Positions 20,125 through 30,366 of a stretch of 64,000 bases of DNA are shown here, piece after piece; position 1 is the stretch's first letter; every line of letters starts with the position of its first letter. A program made the translations under genes and the position numbers. The notes beneath the pieces were generated by a model that worked only from the letters and a program-made list of their open reading frames with translations, did not search any database and was not told the origin of the DNA. The stretch comes from Eutreptiella sp. 'Long Island Sound 2002'. Taxonomy: Eukaryota; Euglenozoa; Euglenophyceae; Eutreptiales; Eutreptiaceae. The stretch covers positions 122,143,843-122,207,842 of the forward strand of contig OZ038381.1 of the NCBI GenBank assembly GCA_964036045.1, in the 5' to 3' direction.

Positions 20125-20915
20125 AGTAAGAAAAAGTTCTTTTCGAATGCTCTAGGGTATACTTTAGTTGTATTAGAGATGCTCTCAGCACTCAAGCATT
20201 TTTATCTTAGAGTTGGCCCACCCAAAAAGGGTGATAACACATTTTGACCTATGGAACCAAACACCTAATCAGGATGATGTGGGGACCCCTTTATCCCCAA
20301 GCTATAGGCATCAAAACATCTTTTCCTGGGTTGCTGAGGCACTGATATACTGAAGGCAGAGCCTATGAATTTATCAATGTTTTCTCATGAATTCCTAGCT
20401 ATCCTAGTGGTATGCACCCTAGGGGGCTGGGGCACCTCTTTTTGAGAGGTCCTCGGTTCAGAACCCAGTCAGCCTAGCTGAGTAGAATTATCCCATGTGA
20501 CATGGCAGTGACCTCAGCGCCACAAGCCATGCCACCGCAGCACCTACGGGACCCAAAAACAAAGAGTGCACATCTCAAGATGGCACTATGGATGAGAGTG
20601 AGCCCTTGGGGCAGTTTTCCAATCAGCTTTTCTCAAACATGTAAAATATTTCATCCTGAGTTGCAATTTATGCTAATTGCTGTGGTCTCTTGTTGATAGT
20701 TGTCTTTATCTAACTCTTTGTGACTGCAGCCCTTCATGCTTTGATCCTGATCTTCTTCGACTTGCTTATCTCTGGCTTGGGTTATCCTGGATTGGTTGTT
20801 TTTCAACAATAAAACATTTTCCTCATCAGAGACAAGCAGCAGGAACCCTACACCAGCAGCAAGCAGCAGGAGAGGCACAGCAAACACACAGTGTTGAAAT
20901 CACTATAAAACGTTC
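20125..20915 (+). repeat. 5' LTR of element B
   Basis: It begins agtaag and ends ...cactataaaacgttc just before the primer site. An AATAAA word at about 20808 is a candidate polyadenylation signal, shared with the 3' LTR. The tRNA-like block at about 20394-20478 has a weaker T-arm here (CTCGGTTCAGAACCCAG). Confidence 0.9.
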
Positions 20916-20929
20916 TGGTAGCAAGAGGC
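20916..20929 (+). other. Primer-binding site of element B
   Basis: TGGTAGCAAGAGGC follows the LTR directly. PBS sequences begin TGG (complement of tRNA CCA). It resembles the initiator-Met site TGGTATCAGAGC but with mismatches. C and D use TGGTAGCAGAGG. A has lost this site. Confidence 0.7.
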
Positions 20930-21013
20930 AGACAGTCTCTGCGTACCGGCAGCAACCTCCTGCCGTACATCCAGTGCCCGGAGATCTGTCAGATATAAGC
21001 AAGAAGGGCGAAT

Positions 21014-22860
21014 ATGGACACAAAGAAGCAGGACACCGACGTGAAAGCGGCGCCTGAGGCACCAGCAATGCCAGCACCTGGTGAACCTGGACCTGGACCT
21101 AGCGCTGTACCTTCGGTGCCCTTACATGGGCCAGTGGACGTGGCGGATGATTCGCTGGAAGGACTTCAGTCGGCCTTCCGGGCCCTCTCAGTCGAGGAGG
21201 TGGACATCAACCCTGTGAAGGGAAAGAGAGAGAGAGAGAGAGAAGGATGCTGGAGAAAGCATGGCAGACGAAGGAGTAGACCATGGGCACGCCCCGACGA
21301 GTGAGTCGACCTTCGAAGGCGCACCAAGCGCATCTGGCCTCCACGCATCACCCTCTCCTACAACCACCACACTCCCAACTCCAGACCCAGCCGCTACAAC
21401 ATCCACACCCATAACCACCCCGCCTATGGCTGAGGGCACAGGCTTTACTGGTATGCCTACCTACCCTGCCTATGGTGTGAACCCACCTACCACTGCGTTT
21501 CCAGAGGCAACTACTACCAGTGAGCCAGTGGCCTCCAGTTCTGCGCCGCGATGGTATGCGGCTGACTATCACCATCCTCTACCCGCTACGGGAGCCTATG
21601 TGGAGGTTCCTGGGTATGCGACCCTGAGTGGGCTCAGCAGAGGACCTGAGTCATGCGGGAGCAGGAGTAGAGGATCGGGGAGATCCTCCAACAGGTCCCT
21701 GACGCGATCAGAGAAAAAAAGAGGCTCTCCGAGGAGCCACCTCTGAACTTGTGGCCGATCTCACTCAAGAGATTCGGGCTAAACTGGAGCCCCTGATTCC
21801 GCCCCAAGCGTCACCTACCACGGTGGGAATGTCACACCTTTGAGTACAGGCTAACCACCTGGTGGCAGGGCTGACAAACACCCTGGGGAGCCTGAGGAGC
21901 CGACCTATGCCGACCCCTGCAGCGATACCAAGAAGCCCTTTCGTGCCGAGGACGGCTCAGCCACCCTACAGCCACGTGGGGAATTCTACGAGAGCCAAGC
22001 TGGACCGGCTGGGGCTGACAGCCCTGAGGGCAATGGTGGACGTGGAGCCCTATGGCTCCAGTGACCTAGGCGGAGACCCCTCTGATGATGAGCCGCCGTC
22101 GATGACTTCTGCTTCGCCCTCGGAGGACGACGACCCTGAGGACCCCGAGAACCCAAGTGGGCAGAAGGAAAGGAAGAAGAGGAAGACCCGGCACCCTGAG
22201 GGACGCAGGTCTCAGGAGGCTAAGGCCATTGCCACCTCCAAGATCGTGGTGAACCTGCCTGGATTCACAGGCAAGTACCTCAGCGAGTTCGCTGAGAATT
22301 TTGGCCGGTTCCTCCAATTGACCGGCCAAACCCACGCTAGTGGACGGGTCAAGTGCGATCTGCTCCTGCAGTGTTGCAAGACCAAGTACCTGTAGAAGCA
22401 GGTCAAGCAGATCGTGACTAAGTCCGCCACCTTTTTCCGACGTGTTGGTTGCCTTGGAGAGGCAGTATCCAACCTATGAAACCGACCTCTCCATCAGGGC
22501 CAAGATCCAGAACCTGGCCGTGCTGCCCAACAACCCCAAATCTGGCAGGCTCTCTGAGCTATTGGCTGACCTGGATGACTGGGCTGGACGATTGACGCCC
22601 GGTTCCTACAGCAGCGATGACCTGCTTTTCTGGTTGGGGGCTAAGCTCCCTCGAGAGCTGTGGGACGGGTGCCGTTCAACGGCAGAGCGCAAGGCTAGAG
22701 CCCTCCACTACGAGGATTTATGTGTACTACTTCTTGAGCTGGGGCTGGAGAAAGAAAGCGACCAGCACCTGAACAACTACCGTCCTGGAGGGGGAGGCTC
22801 TGGAAGCCAAGGGAAAGGGTACCAAGGATCCAGACCTGGACAAGGGACTACCCCTAACAC
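21014..22860 (+). pseudogene. gag of element B, N-terminal and capsid part
   Basis: The ATG at 21014 matches that of A (MDTKKQDTDV). A GA-dinucleotide run near 21228-21245 differs in length from A and shifts the frame. The Pro/Ser/Thr-rich region continues at 21261-21746, and the capsid-like part at 21862-22395 (FTGKYLSEFAENFGRFL) ends at a TAG at 22393. The second capsid part (22442-22860) contains FWLGAKLPRELWDGCRSTA. T2 interrupts the gene right after GQGTTP, inside the linker that precedes the nucleocapsid. The gene cannot make one protein. Confidence 0.85.
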
Positions 22861-23109
22861 ACATGATTTTACGATGTCGCCAGATTCCAAAATTCAGTTG
22901 CCGGACTACCGCTGAAACCGCCGCGGTCGCGATTTTCCCGCCGCCGCAAGCATTTTTGGCTCGTTTTGCGGGATTGGTGCCAATTCCGTGCGCAGTTAAG
23001 CAGATTTAAGAAGCACAATCTGCCAATCGGAATCATATCCTGCTCCTGTGATCAAATGACGGTCATCCCATCAACCTTTAGGGAGATATTTCCAAAATAC
23101 CGCCTTTTC

Positions 23110-23695
23110 GGGCCTTTTTTGGCACTTTTCCACGAAGAAAGTGGCATAAGTGGATTTCGGGGAGGTCTCATGAGGTTTCAAATGGGTCAAGGTTCTCCCT
23201 GAGGTTAGTGTGGCCTTAGCAAACCACAATATTTGACCCTAAATGGTGGTGCATCAAGATAATTGAGTGGCGGGTGCCAAAATTGCCCCAAAACAGCCAT
23301 ACTTGCCCTTTTTAACTTGTAAATCTGGCATAAGTAGATTTCGGGGAGGTATCATGAGATTTCAAATTGCTCACCCTTGTTGTTAAGGTTAGTTTGGCCT
23401 TGGCAAAACACCATATGTGACCCTACATGCTCTTGAATCAAGATGTATCAACAGCGGGAGCCAAAATTGCCTCAAAACAGCCATATTTGCCTTGTTTGAC
23501 GTCTAATTCTAGTATAAGTAGATTTAGGGGAGGTATCATGAGATTTCAAATTGCTCCACCTTGTTCCTAAGGTTATCTTGGCCTTGGCAAAACACCATAT
23601 GTGACCCTGCATGGTCTTGCATCAAGATATATCAACGGTGGGTGCCAAAATTGCCTCAAAACAGCCTTATTTGCCCTGTTTGACGTCTCATTTTG
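23110..23695. repeat. 183-bp satellite (T2 copy)
   Basis: About three units share cataagtagattt, atcatgagatttcaaattgc and gcgggagccaaaattgcc with 3089-3900. Spacing is about 183 bp. It stops abruptly at 23695, where non-repetitive coding-like sequence begins. The leading stretch 22861-23109 has no gene. Confidence 0.88.
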
Positions 23696-24195
23696 GGGCG
23701 ATTCCACTGGCTGTGACGTCATGGGTTTCTATTCTGCCTTCGCCACATACTCCAGCCAAATGACCACGCTGCTCATTGCATACCTGACGTATCGGATCAT
23801 GTTTTCCACGGTGCCAAAGTGGGAATACGTCGCGCTTGTGGGATTGGCCATCTTTGTGCTCTCTGGTCTGATTTCAATGCTCCCCCTCATTGGGGTGGCC
23901 TCTTATGTCAAGTACGATGGGTTACGTTACATTGATTGCCGAGATGTTACACACTGCGTCTTGTGGCTGCTGATCATGGTTCCATGTGTATTCGGTGTCC
24001 TGCTCCTCTATGTTCAGATCTACAAGCGGAGTGGTTTGTCAAAGACAGTCCGCTTCGGTCTTCTCGGCTTTTGGTTTCTTTTCCTTTGCGGTCGGGTCCT
24101 TGGGATCCCCACCTGTTTACACATATGATGCGCCTGTTGCCTACCCAACGTACAGTGGTCCACTGCCCACTCCTGCATACACACAGGTGTATTGA
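23696..24195 (+). pseudogene. Captured multi-pass membrane protein fragment, GPCR-like
   Basis: One frame (to 24128) encodes GCDVMGFYSAFATYSSQM followed by TTLLIAYLTYRIMF, then WEYVALVGLAIFVLSGLISM, then YIDCRDVTHCVLWLLIMVPC and VFGVLLLYVQIYKRSG, then FGLLGFWFLFLCG: four hydrophobic segments. A Cys at the start of the first and a Cys in the loop before the third match the TM3-ECL2 disulfide of G-protein-coupled receptors, so this would be TM3-TM6 of a receptor of the cAMP-receptor/GCR1 type. Near 24070 another frame takes over with a Pro/Tyr-rich tail (VYTYDAPVAYPTYSGPLPTP) ending at TGA 24193-24195. A four-helix tetraspan protein is the alternative. There is no start of its own: the 5' side is satellite. 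The stretch 24196-24340 is unassigned. Confidence 0.5.
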
Positions 24196-24340
24196 GCAGA
24201 TGCCGAAACTCCATTTTGCCGGCCACTTTCTTTGTCTTTTCTTAACGCAACAACGCAGGTGTCCATCCCACATCTCTGTTGCCTCTGCATGGCAGTGTGG
24301 TCTGCACAGGTCGGACCGAATGTTTCATCGAACCCATGCC

Positions 24341-26300
24341 GGCGCCTACGTGCACTTTTCTCGCATCTTGCCCAATGATGAAAAAACGTCCAAAAAATGG
24401 CCGTTTTTTTGGTCAAAAGCTGAGTTTTTTGGCCTCAGACAAGCGGTTGACGACCAATTCCCTTCCAAAATCGGCCAAAAAAGGCAGTTTTTTCGTCAAA
24501 AATTGAGTTTTTTTGCCTTCAGCCAAGCAGTTGAAGACCCCCCCCCCCTATTTTGAGGGTGCTGCATGCGAAATAGCAGATTGTAGGCGCACACAGATCA
24601 GGAAAGCACAATTTACAGCATCCGTATGCACCAAAAATTCCCATTTTTCATGAAAAAAACGGCAAAAATGGCCGTTTTTTGGTCAAAAATTGAGTTTTTC
24701 GGCTTCAGACAGGCAATTGAAAAACCCCCGCCCTATTTTGAGGGTGCTGGATGCAAGAAAGCAGGTTCTGGAGAGGGACAGATCACCAAAACACAATTTA
24801 CAGCATACATTTTTCATGAAAAAACGGCCAAGAATGGCCATTTTTGGTCAAAAATTGAGTTTTTCGGCCTCAGGCAAGCATTTGAAGAGCCCACCCCCCT
24901 CTTTCGAGGGTGCTGGATGCGAAAAGGCAGGTTCTAGGCAGACACAGATCACAAAAACACAATTTACAGCATGCGTATGCACCAACATTTGTCATTTTTC
25001 ATGAAAAAAAAAACGGCCAAGAATGGCCGTTTTTTGGTCAAAGATTGAGTTCTTCGGCACCAGACAAGCATTCGAAGACCCCCCTGCCCGTTTTGAGGGT
25101 GCTGGATGCGAAGAAGCAGGTTCTAGGCAGACACAGATCACAAAAAAACAATTTACAGCATGCGTATGCACCAACATTTGTCATTTTTCATGAAAAAAAA
25201 ATGGCCAAGAATGGCCGTTTTTTGGTCAAAGATTGAGTTCTTCGGCGCCAGACAAGCATTCGAAGACCCCCCTGCCCGTTTTGAGGGTGCTGGATGCGAA
25301 AAAGCAGGTTCTAGGCAGACACAGATCACAAAAACACAATTTACAGCATGCGTATGCACCAACATTTGTCATTTTTCATGAAAAAAAAACGGCCAAGAAT
25401 GGCCGTTTTTTGGTCAAAGATTGAGTTCTTCGGCGCCAGACAAGCATTCGAAGACCCCCCCGCCCACCTTGAGGGCGCTGGATGCGAAATTGCGGGTTGT
25501 AAGGGCACACAGACAACGAAAACACAATTTGCAGCATCTGTATGTACCAAAACTTCCCATTTTTAATGAAACATCGGCCAAAAATGGCCGTTTTCTGGGC
25601 AAAAATTGAAGGTTTTTGGCCCCAGACAAGCAGTTGAAGACCCCTCCCCGCCTTTTTGGGGGGCCATGGATGCGAAAAAGCAGGATGTAGGCAGACACAG
25701 AGCAGGAAAACACAATTTACAGCATCCGTACGTACCAAAATTTGCCTTTTTCATGAAAAATCGCACACAAAAAAATGACCGTTTCCGGTCAAAAATTGAG
25801 TTCTTTTGGCCTCAGACAAGCAGTTGAAGACCCCCCTCTCCGTTTGGAGGGTGCTGGATACAACAAAGCAGGTTGTAGAGGCATATATATCACAAAAACA
25901 CAAGCTACAGCAAGCGTATGCACCAAAATTTGCCATTTTGCATGAAACAAACGGCCAAAAATGGTTGTTTTTTGGCCAAAACTTGAGTTTTTTTAGCTTC
26001 AGATAAGCAGTTGAAGACCCTCTTCCCCTATTTTGAGGGTGCTGGATGCTAACAAGCAGGTTCTGGGGGCACACAGATCACAAAAACGCAATTTACAGCA
26101 TGCGTATGCACCAAACTTTGCCATTTTTCATGGAAAAAACGGCAAAAAATGGCCGCTTTTTGGTGAAAAATTGTGTTTTTTGGCCTCAGCCAAGCAGTTG
26201 AAGACCTCCCCAGCCCTATTTTGAGGGTGCCAGATGCAAAGAAGCATGTTGTATGGGGACACAGATCGCCCAAACACAATTTACAGCATGCTAACTACTT
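24341..26300. repeat. 188-bp satellite array (about 11 units, T2)
   Basis: The word gagggtgctggatgc or a variant recurs at 24559, 24744, 24910, 25099, 25287, 25475, 25662, 25851, 26039 and 26227; most spacings are 185-189 bp. Every unit has an inverted repeat of the form AAACGGCCA-n4-TGGCCGTTT, plus atgcaccaa and caagcattcgaagac or caagcagttgaagac. Units 25099-25475 are nearly identical to each other, pointing to recent local amplification. Numerous short frames on both strands are repeat shadows. Confidence 0.92.
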
Positions 26301-26365
26301 GAATGGGTGTTTTTTTTTATGTTGCAGGTTTTTTGGATTTTTGGACGTCATAAAATCCTATGTGA
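26295..26365 (+). promoter_or_regulatory. Splice-acceptor-like tract and right terminus of T2
   Basis: The sequence gctaactacttgaatgggtg is followed by an 8-T run and atgttgcag (ending near 26328), then 37 bp to the terminal repeat gacgtcataaaatcctatgtg. The same arrangement is at 19503-19591. A branch-point-like ctaac, pyrimidine tract and CAG together mimic a 3' splice site. Confidence 0.5.
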
Positions 26366-27018
26366 AACACGCCCGTATCATGGAAAACGTCAAGGAGCTC
26401 TTCTGGTGTGATGCCATGAATGAGCAGGGCCGGCTGCAGCAAGCCCCTGACTGCGAGCAGCGAGACTGCTTCGTAGTCCAAGGGAAGAAGCAGGAGACCA
26501 ACACCGGCGCCAAGGCGAAGATGCCGGATCGCTACAGGTGTACCATCACCTGTGCCTTCTGTGGGAAGAGGAAGCAGTAGGAGGATGAGTGCTACCACAA
26601 GCAGCGCCTGTCGGCGAAGCTGAAGGGTGAGGATCCTGGCAAAGGCTCTGGCAAAGGTGGAGGCAAAGGCAACGGCAACGCCTCCGGCAAGGGCAAGTCG
26701 AAAGGACGTGGAAAAAAGCAGGACAAGAACCAAGGTGGACGAGGAGGAGGCGCCAACGGCAAGCCAGACAAGGACAACAAGAACCCTGACAAGAACGGAG
26801 GCAACCCCAACCGTAATCCAGGGGGGAACTCCGAGCCCTCTGGAGGGCAGTCTGGTCCCACCACACGCTCGCAGACGCAGGCCCAGCGAGAACAAGGGGC
26901 CAAGCGTGAGCATGAAGGTGGTGATGACGGCAACGCTATGAAGAGAAGCCGTTTCATGAGGGTGGCCCGCAAATTGCGGAACAAGGGGTTCGAGGTGACC
27001 TGTCCTGCGGAGTTCTGA
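26366..27018 (+). pseudogene. gag of element B, nucleocapsid part
   Basis: The gene resumes after T2 with ELFWCDAMNEQG, homologous to TFFWCDARDEHG in A. The zinc knuckle reads CAFCGKRKQ followed by a TAG, where A has CAFCGKRKHYEDEC: the metal-binding His is changed to Gln and the next codon is a stop. The Gly/Lys-rich basic tail (26627-26900) follows in changing frames. The frame ends FEVTCPAEF-TGA at 27016-27018, in frame with protease. Confidence 0.85.
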
Positions 27019-27024
27019 CGGGGA
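27013..27024 (+). promoter_or_regulatory. Candidate gag-pol readthrough stop (UGA-CGG) in B
   Basis: The gag frame ends TTC-TGA-CGG-GGA-CGC and continues open into protease without frame change. UGA-CGG is the sequence context of type II stop-codon readthrough in several plant RNA viruses (for example furoviruses). The site is conserved with A apart from the last base of CGG. Confidence 0.55.
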
Positions 27025-28056
27025 CGCTCCAGGGGGGCCCTGGACCTGGTGTTCTGGGTAGGTATCCGACTAGGGGGACGTGAATACCACGGGGTATTTG
27101 ATACTGGAGCCACCATATCTATAGTGGCCAAGAAGACTTTACCTTGTGGGAGCCTGCAGAACACCATGACCACCGCGGCTATACGAATGGGGGATGGACA
27201 TGTGGTGCACAGCTGTGGGGACTGTGAAGTGGAGGTACCTATGGGCTCCCGAACTATCGCCCATCGGTTCTATGTGATGGACACTGAGGCCTTCAACTTT
27301 GTATTGGGGACTGACTGCTTCGTGCAGCACTCCCAGATACAGTCCCTGACGCTGCAAGCGCCCTACCTCCTCTACGTGGACCACGGCAGTGGCAGAGAGT
27401 CCGTACCACTGGAGCAGTCTGAGCACACCTCGAGCTACCTGAGGGTATCGAAGGAGGAACCCCTGAACATGATGGCGGCCGCCAAAACTGAGGACTATCA
27501 ACTATTGGGGGAAGTCCTAGACCAAGGTGTGAAGGAGTTGGGTTACTCTAGAGAAGACCTGAGTGTGCAGTTGTTCGCCACCGACAAGCAACATATACTG
27601 GACTTTTACTGCAGCAAGGGGAAGAACTGCAGCTACAAATTTCACTGGCCCTCTTTCGGGATGGCCTACGGGAACCCCAGGTTCAGTGAACTGGGGAAGG
27701 TCTTGACCAAGGTGGCACTGGAACGTTCCCGTATGGTCCTGTGTTCCCCTGATTGGGGAGCTCATGGGGGCAACGAGTACTGGCGAAACCTCCTGGAAAG
27801 GCTGACTATCAGCTCTGTTCGGTTACGTGATGAGGCCATCTACGTGCCTCTGGGGCATAAGACGCCTATTAGGAAACCCGGATGGGGGAGTATGCTCAGC
27901 GTGGAGGACGGAGGTCTTACCTCCATCCCCTGGGAGGACCTGGACTCGACTCTGCTCCAGACTATACAACGAGAAAGCGATGGACTCGCCTTGGGTGACT
28001 TGAAGGATCGACTACGACCTCAAGATGCTATTGAGACTATACCCCGAGGGGGATGA
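27019..28056 (+). CDS. pol N-terminus of B: protease plus Dam-like methyltransferase-like module (intact ORF)
   Basis: A 335-codon open frame (codons counted from 27049; in-frame continuation of gag from 27019). Residues 1-110 are the retropepsin: FDTGATIS active-site loop and NFVLGTDCF strand. Residues about 140-300 form the module with LFATDKQHILDFY, SFGMAYGNPRFSEL, a helix LTKVALERSRMVL, the strand CSPDWGAHGG and EYWRNLLERLTI, then a strand EAIYVPLG. The motif order resembles the methyltransferase module of DIRS retroelements, with GNP-x-F where an active enzyme would have NPPF/Y. In Ty3 elements protease normally passes directly to RT, so this module is an addition. The frame closes at TGA 28054-28056 by a frameshift relative to A. 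Confidence 0.7.
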   Translation, partial: RGRSRGALDLVFWVGIRLGGREYHGVFDTGATISIVAKKTLPCGSLQNTMTTAAIRMGDGHVVHSCGDCEVEVPMGSRTIAHRFYVMDTEAFNFVLGTDCFVQHSQIQSLTLQAPYLLYVDHGSGRESVPLEQSEHTSSYLRVSKEEPLNMMAAAKTEDYQLLGEVLDQGVKELGYSREDLSVQLFATDKQHILDFYCSKGKNCSYKFHWPSFGMAYGNPRFSELGKVLTKVALERSRMVLCSPDWGAHGGNEYWRNLLERLTISSVRLRDEAIYVPLGHKTPIRKPGWGSMLSVEDGGLTSIPWEDLDSTLLQTIQRESDGLALGDLKDRLRPQDAIETIPRGG

Positions 28057-30366
28057 ATACATCATGACTAACACCATCGCCCCCAACTCTCCGTGCCATG
28101 TACCTGTTCCTGATGGAGTCTCTGAGTGCGGACTATCTGAGCTCCCTAGCTCTATCTACTCAGATGACGAAACTGAGCACGACGCCTTCTTCGTGCAGAC
28201 CTGTGTGGAGCAAGTGGAGAACGCCGAGTTTGTCGCCCGACTGAAACCCCTACTCTCCATGAGGGTGGAAGACCCCTTGGACGAAGAGCTGGATCCCTGA
28301 TCCAGGCTAAGGGAGTATCTGGACTCCAACAGGAGGTTGGTGGCGAAAAAGCTATGCTACGCTGAGAATACCCGCAGCTCATGGCCACTGAAGCAAGGAC
28401 CTAAGGGAGATCTATCAGAATTGAAGGAGGACCTCGAACAGAAGATCACCACCTGGCAAAGGGAGGTAGATCTTAAGCTCATGAAGAGCGTGTGGGGTGC
28501 CCATGTGAGGACCCTAGATAGGGACGACCTCTCGGAGGAATGTGTATGTGAACCCCCTCAAGCATGCCTATGTTGCCATCGTTCACCGGAGATTGTTGAA
28601 CGAGACCTACTTTAGGCCTACCAAGGGTTGAAGGATTCTAGTAAGGGCGAAGAGTCGGTGGAGGATCACCTCCTGACTTCTATTACTCAGGGGGCAAGCA
28701 ACTTACACTCTGACGAGGACATGGAGGACAAGATCAAGCTATTGGACCCGCGGGTGCAGACGCTTATAAGGACCTATCTGGAGGTGTTCGGGGAACTACC
28801 GGCCCCAGCCCCATGTGACAAGCTGGTACAGATGGAACTCAAGCTGAAACCCGAGTTCGTGGGTCACAAGATCCGGAGGAGACCCTATCCGGCTCCTAAG
28901 GAGCAGGCCGATGAGATTGAGCAACAGATACAAGAATGTATCGACGCTGGCCTAGTCCCGGAGTACAAGGACGGGGATTACCCCAAACACTGCAGCCCCT
29001 GCTTCCTGCTAGCTAAGCCTGGGTCTACAGCCAAACGGCTGGGAGTGGACTACGGAGAGCTGAACAAGAAACCGCCGAAGCACTCAGGGTCCATTCCTCA
29101 CATGGAGTCTACCCTTGAGAAGATAGCCTTCTGTCGCTACAAGACCAAGATGTACAAGCGGAAGGGATTCTGGCAGGTGGACCTGACGCCCAACGCTCAG
29201 GAGCTACTAGCCTTCCTCAGCCCTCAGGGGGGGGTGTTCAAGTGGAAGGTCATGCTGTTTGGCGTGGCCAACGCACCCGCTCTATTCCAAGAGCTGATGA
29301 ACAAGATCTTGTCCATCCTACGAAGAAGACCTAAGGTGCAGGAACCCATATCCCGTGGGGCCCAGATGGAAGCCCACATCGACGATGTATGCCTCGGGAC
29401 CAATACCCAGGAGGATCACCTAATCCTCTTGGGTGAGTTCTTTTTGGTCTGCCAAGAGAACCACACACGACTCAAGCTGGAGAAGTCTGAGTTCATGCAG
29501 GAGACCATGCAGTACCTGGGGTTTGATGTTGGCTATGGGTGGTGGACCCCAGCGGCCTCTAAGGCCAAATCCATGATGGACGCTAAGGTACGACACGAAG
29601 AACCCAAGAAAAGACTTCATGATGTACGCAGTTTCATTGGGGCGTGCAACTTCTATCGCCGCCATATCAAAAACTTCACCTACACCAGCGCCATTCTGAC
29701 GGACCTGATCAAGAAGAGTAGTACTTGGCGCTGGGGCCCACAAGAGCAACAAGCGTTTGACGAGCTCAAAGACAAGGTGGCCAACGCTAAGTGCTTGGGC
29801 GTGCCTAGGGCACAGTGGAGGAATTTTTTGGTGACCGACGCCAGCACTGTGGGCGGTGGTGGAACGTTGTTCCAATGGCAAGCACTAGAGAAGGAGGAGT
29901 TCGACTCTGCTATTTCCCAACGGGGGACTGAAGGTCTCAACCCAGATGGAACTCTCAAGCACAGCTACCCTGACGACAAGTGGGTCGTAGTACCTCTGGG
30001 CCACTGGAACTGGAAATGGATCCTGGCCAGGGGGAACTACTCCACCTAAGAGCAGGAATTGCTCGCGGGTATGCTGGTGCTATCCTCACAAGCACAACTG
30101 TTGGGGAGTAACCCTGTGGTCTGGCTGTGCGACCAAGAGCCGGTCCGCACTTTCCAGAAGGGCCCCCCACCTGAGAAGGCCAAGCTACGGCGCTGGTGGA
30201 CCTACCTCAGCCAATTACGGCTGACTGTACACCATATCCAGGGAGTGGAGAACGAGTGTGCAGACTACATCAGCCGCAACAACTTCGACGCCCTGATTGG
30301 TGCCCGGTCTGAAGCGCTGGCTAAGGAGGCGTTCAGCCGTATGGACGTCCACTTGGACCTCAACAT
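28057..30366 (+). pseudogene. pol of B: linker, reverse transcriptase and RNase H
   Basis: An acidic linker (28057-28627) with CVCEPPQACLCCH is cut by TGA and TAG stops. RT lies in one 473-codon open frame (28628-30049): DPRVQTLIRTYLEVFGELP, FWQVDLTPNAQELLAF (motif A), LFGVANAPALFQELMNKIL (motif B), HIDDVCLGTNTQ (motif C, HIDD variant), FMQETMQYLGFDVGYG, and FIGACNFYRRHIKNF, then the RNase H start FLVTDASTVGGGG. A TAA at 30047 replaces the Tyr codon found in A (STYEQELLAG). The tail (30059-30366) carries WLCDQEPVRTFQKG and HIQGVENECADYISR, the end of RNase H. A stop at 30364-30366 (ATGATATGA) is shared with A. Confidence 0.88.

Larger units (their letters stand above)
22861..26365. mobile_element. 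T2: 3.5-kb satellite-carrying DNA element with captured membrane-protein exon
   Basis: Element A shows the empty site. In B the same place has AACAC on both sides (22856-22860 and 26366-26370), so T2 is an insertion with a 5-bp duplication. The ends form degenerate inverted repeats: left CACATGATTTTACGATGTC, right (reversed) CACATAGGATTTTATGACGTC. Inside, in order, are about 230 bp unique sequence, a 183-bp satellite, a GPCR-like coding fragment, an 11-unit 188-bp satellite and a splice-acceptor-like tract. No transposase is visible, so it should be non-autonomous. The superfamily is not settled: the 5-bp duplication and CACAT ends do not fit any superfamily cleanly. Confidence 0.75.

Noticed and set aside
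24910-25827. Series of 60-120 codon ORFs on both strands
   Set aside because: They recur with the 188-bp satellite period and are repeat translations, not genes.
24341-26300. Possible CRISPR-like array
   Set aside because: The 188-bp units are contiguous satellite repeats without unique spacers, in a eukaryotic context.
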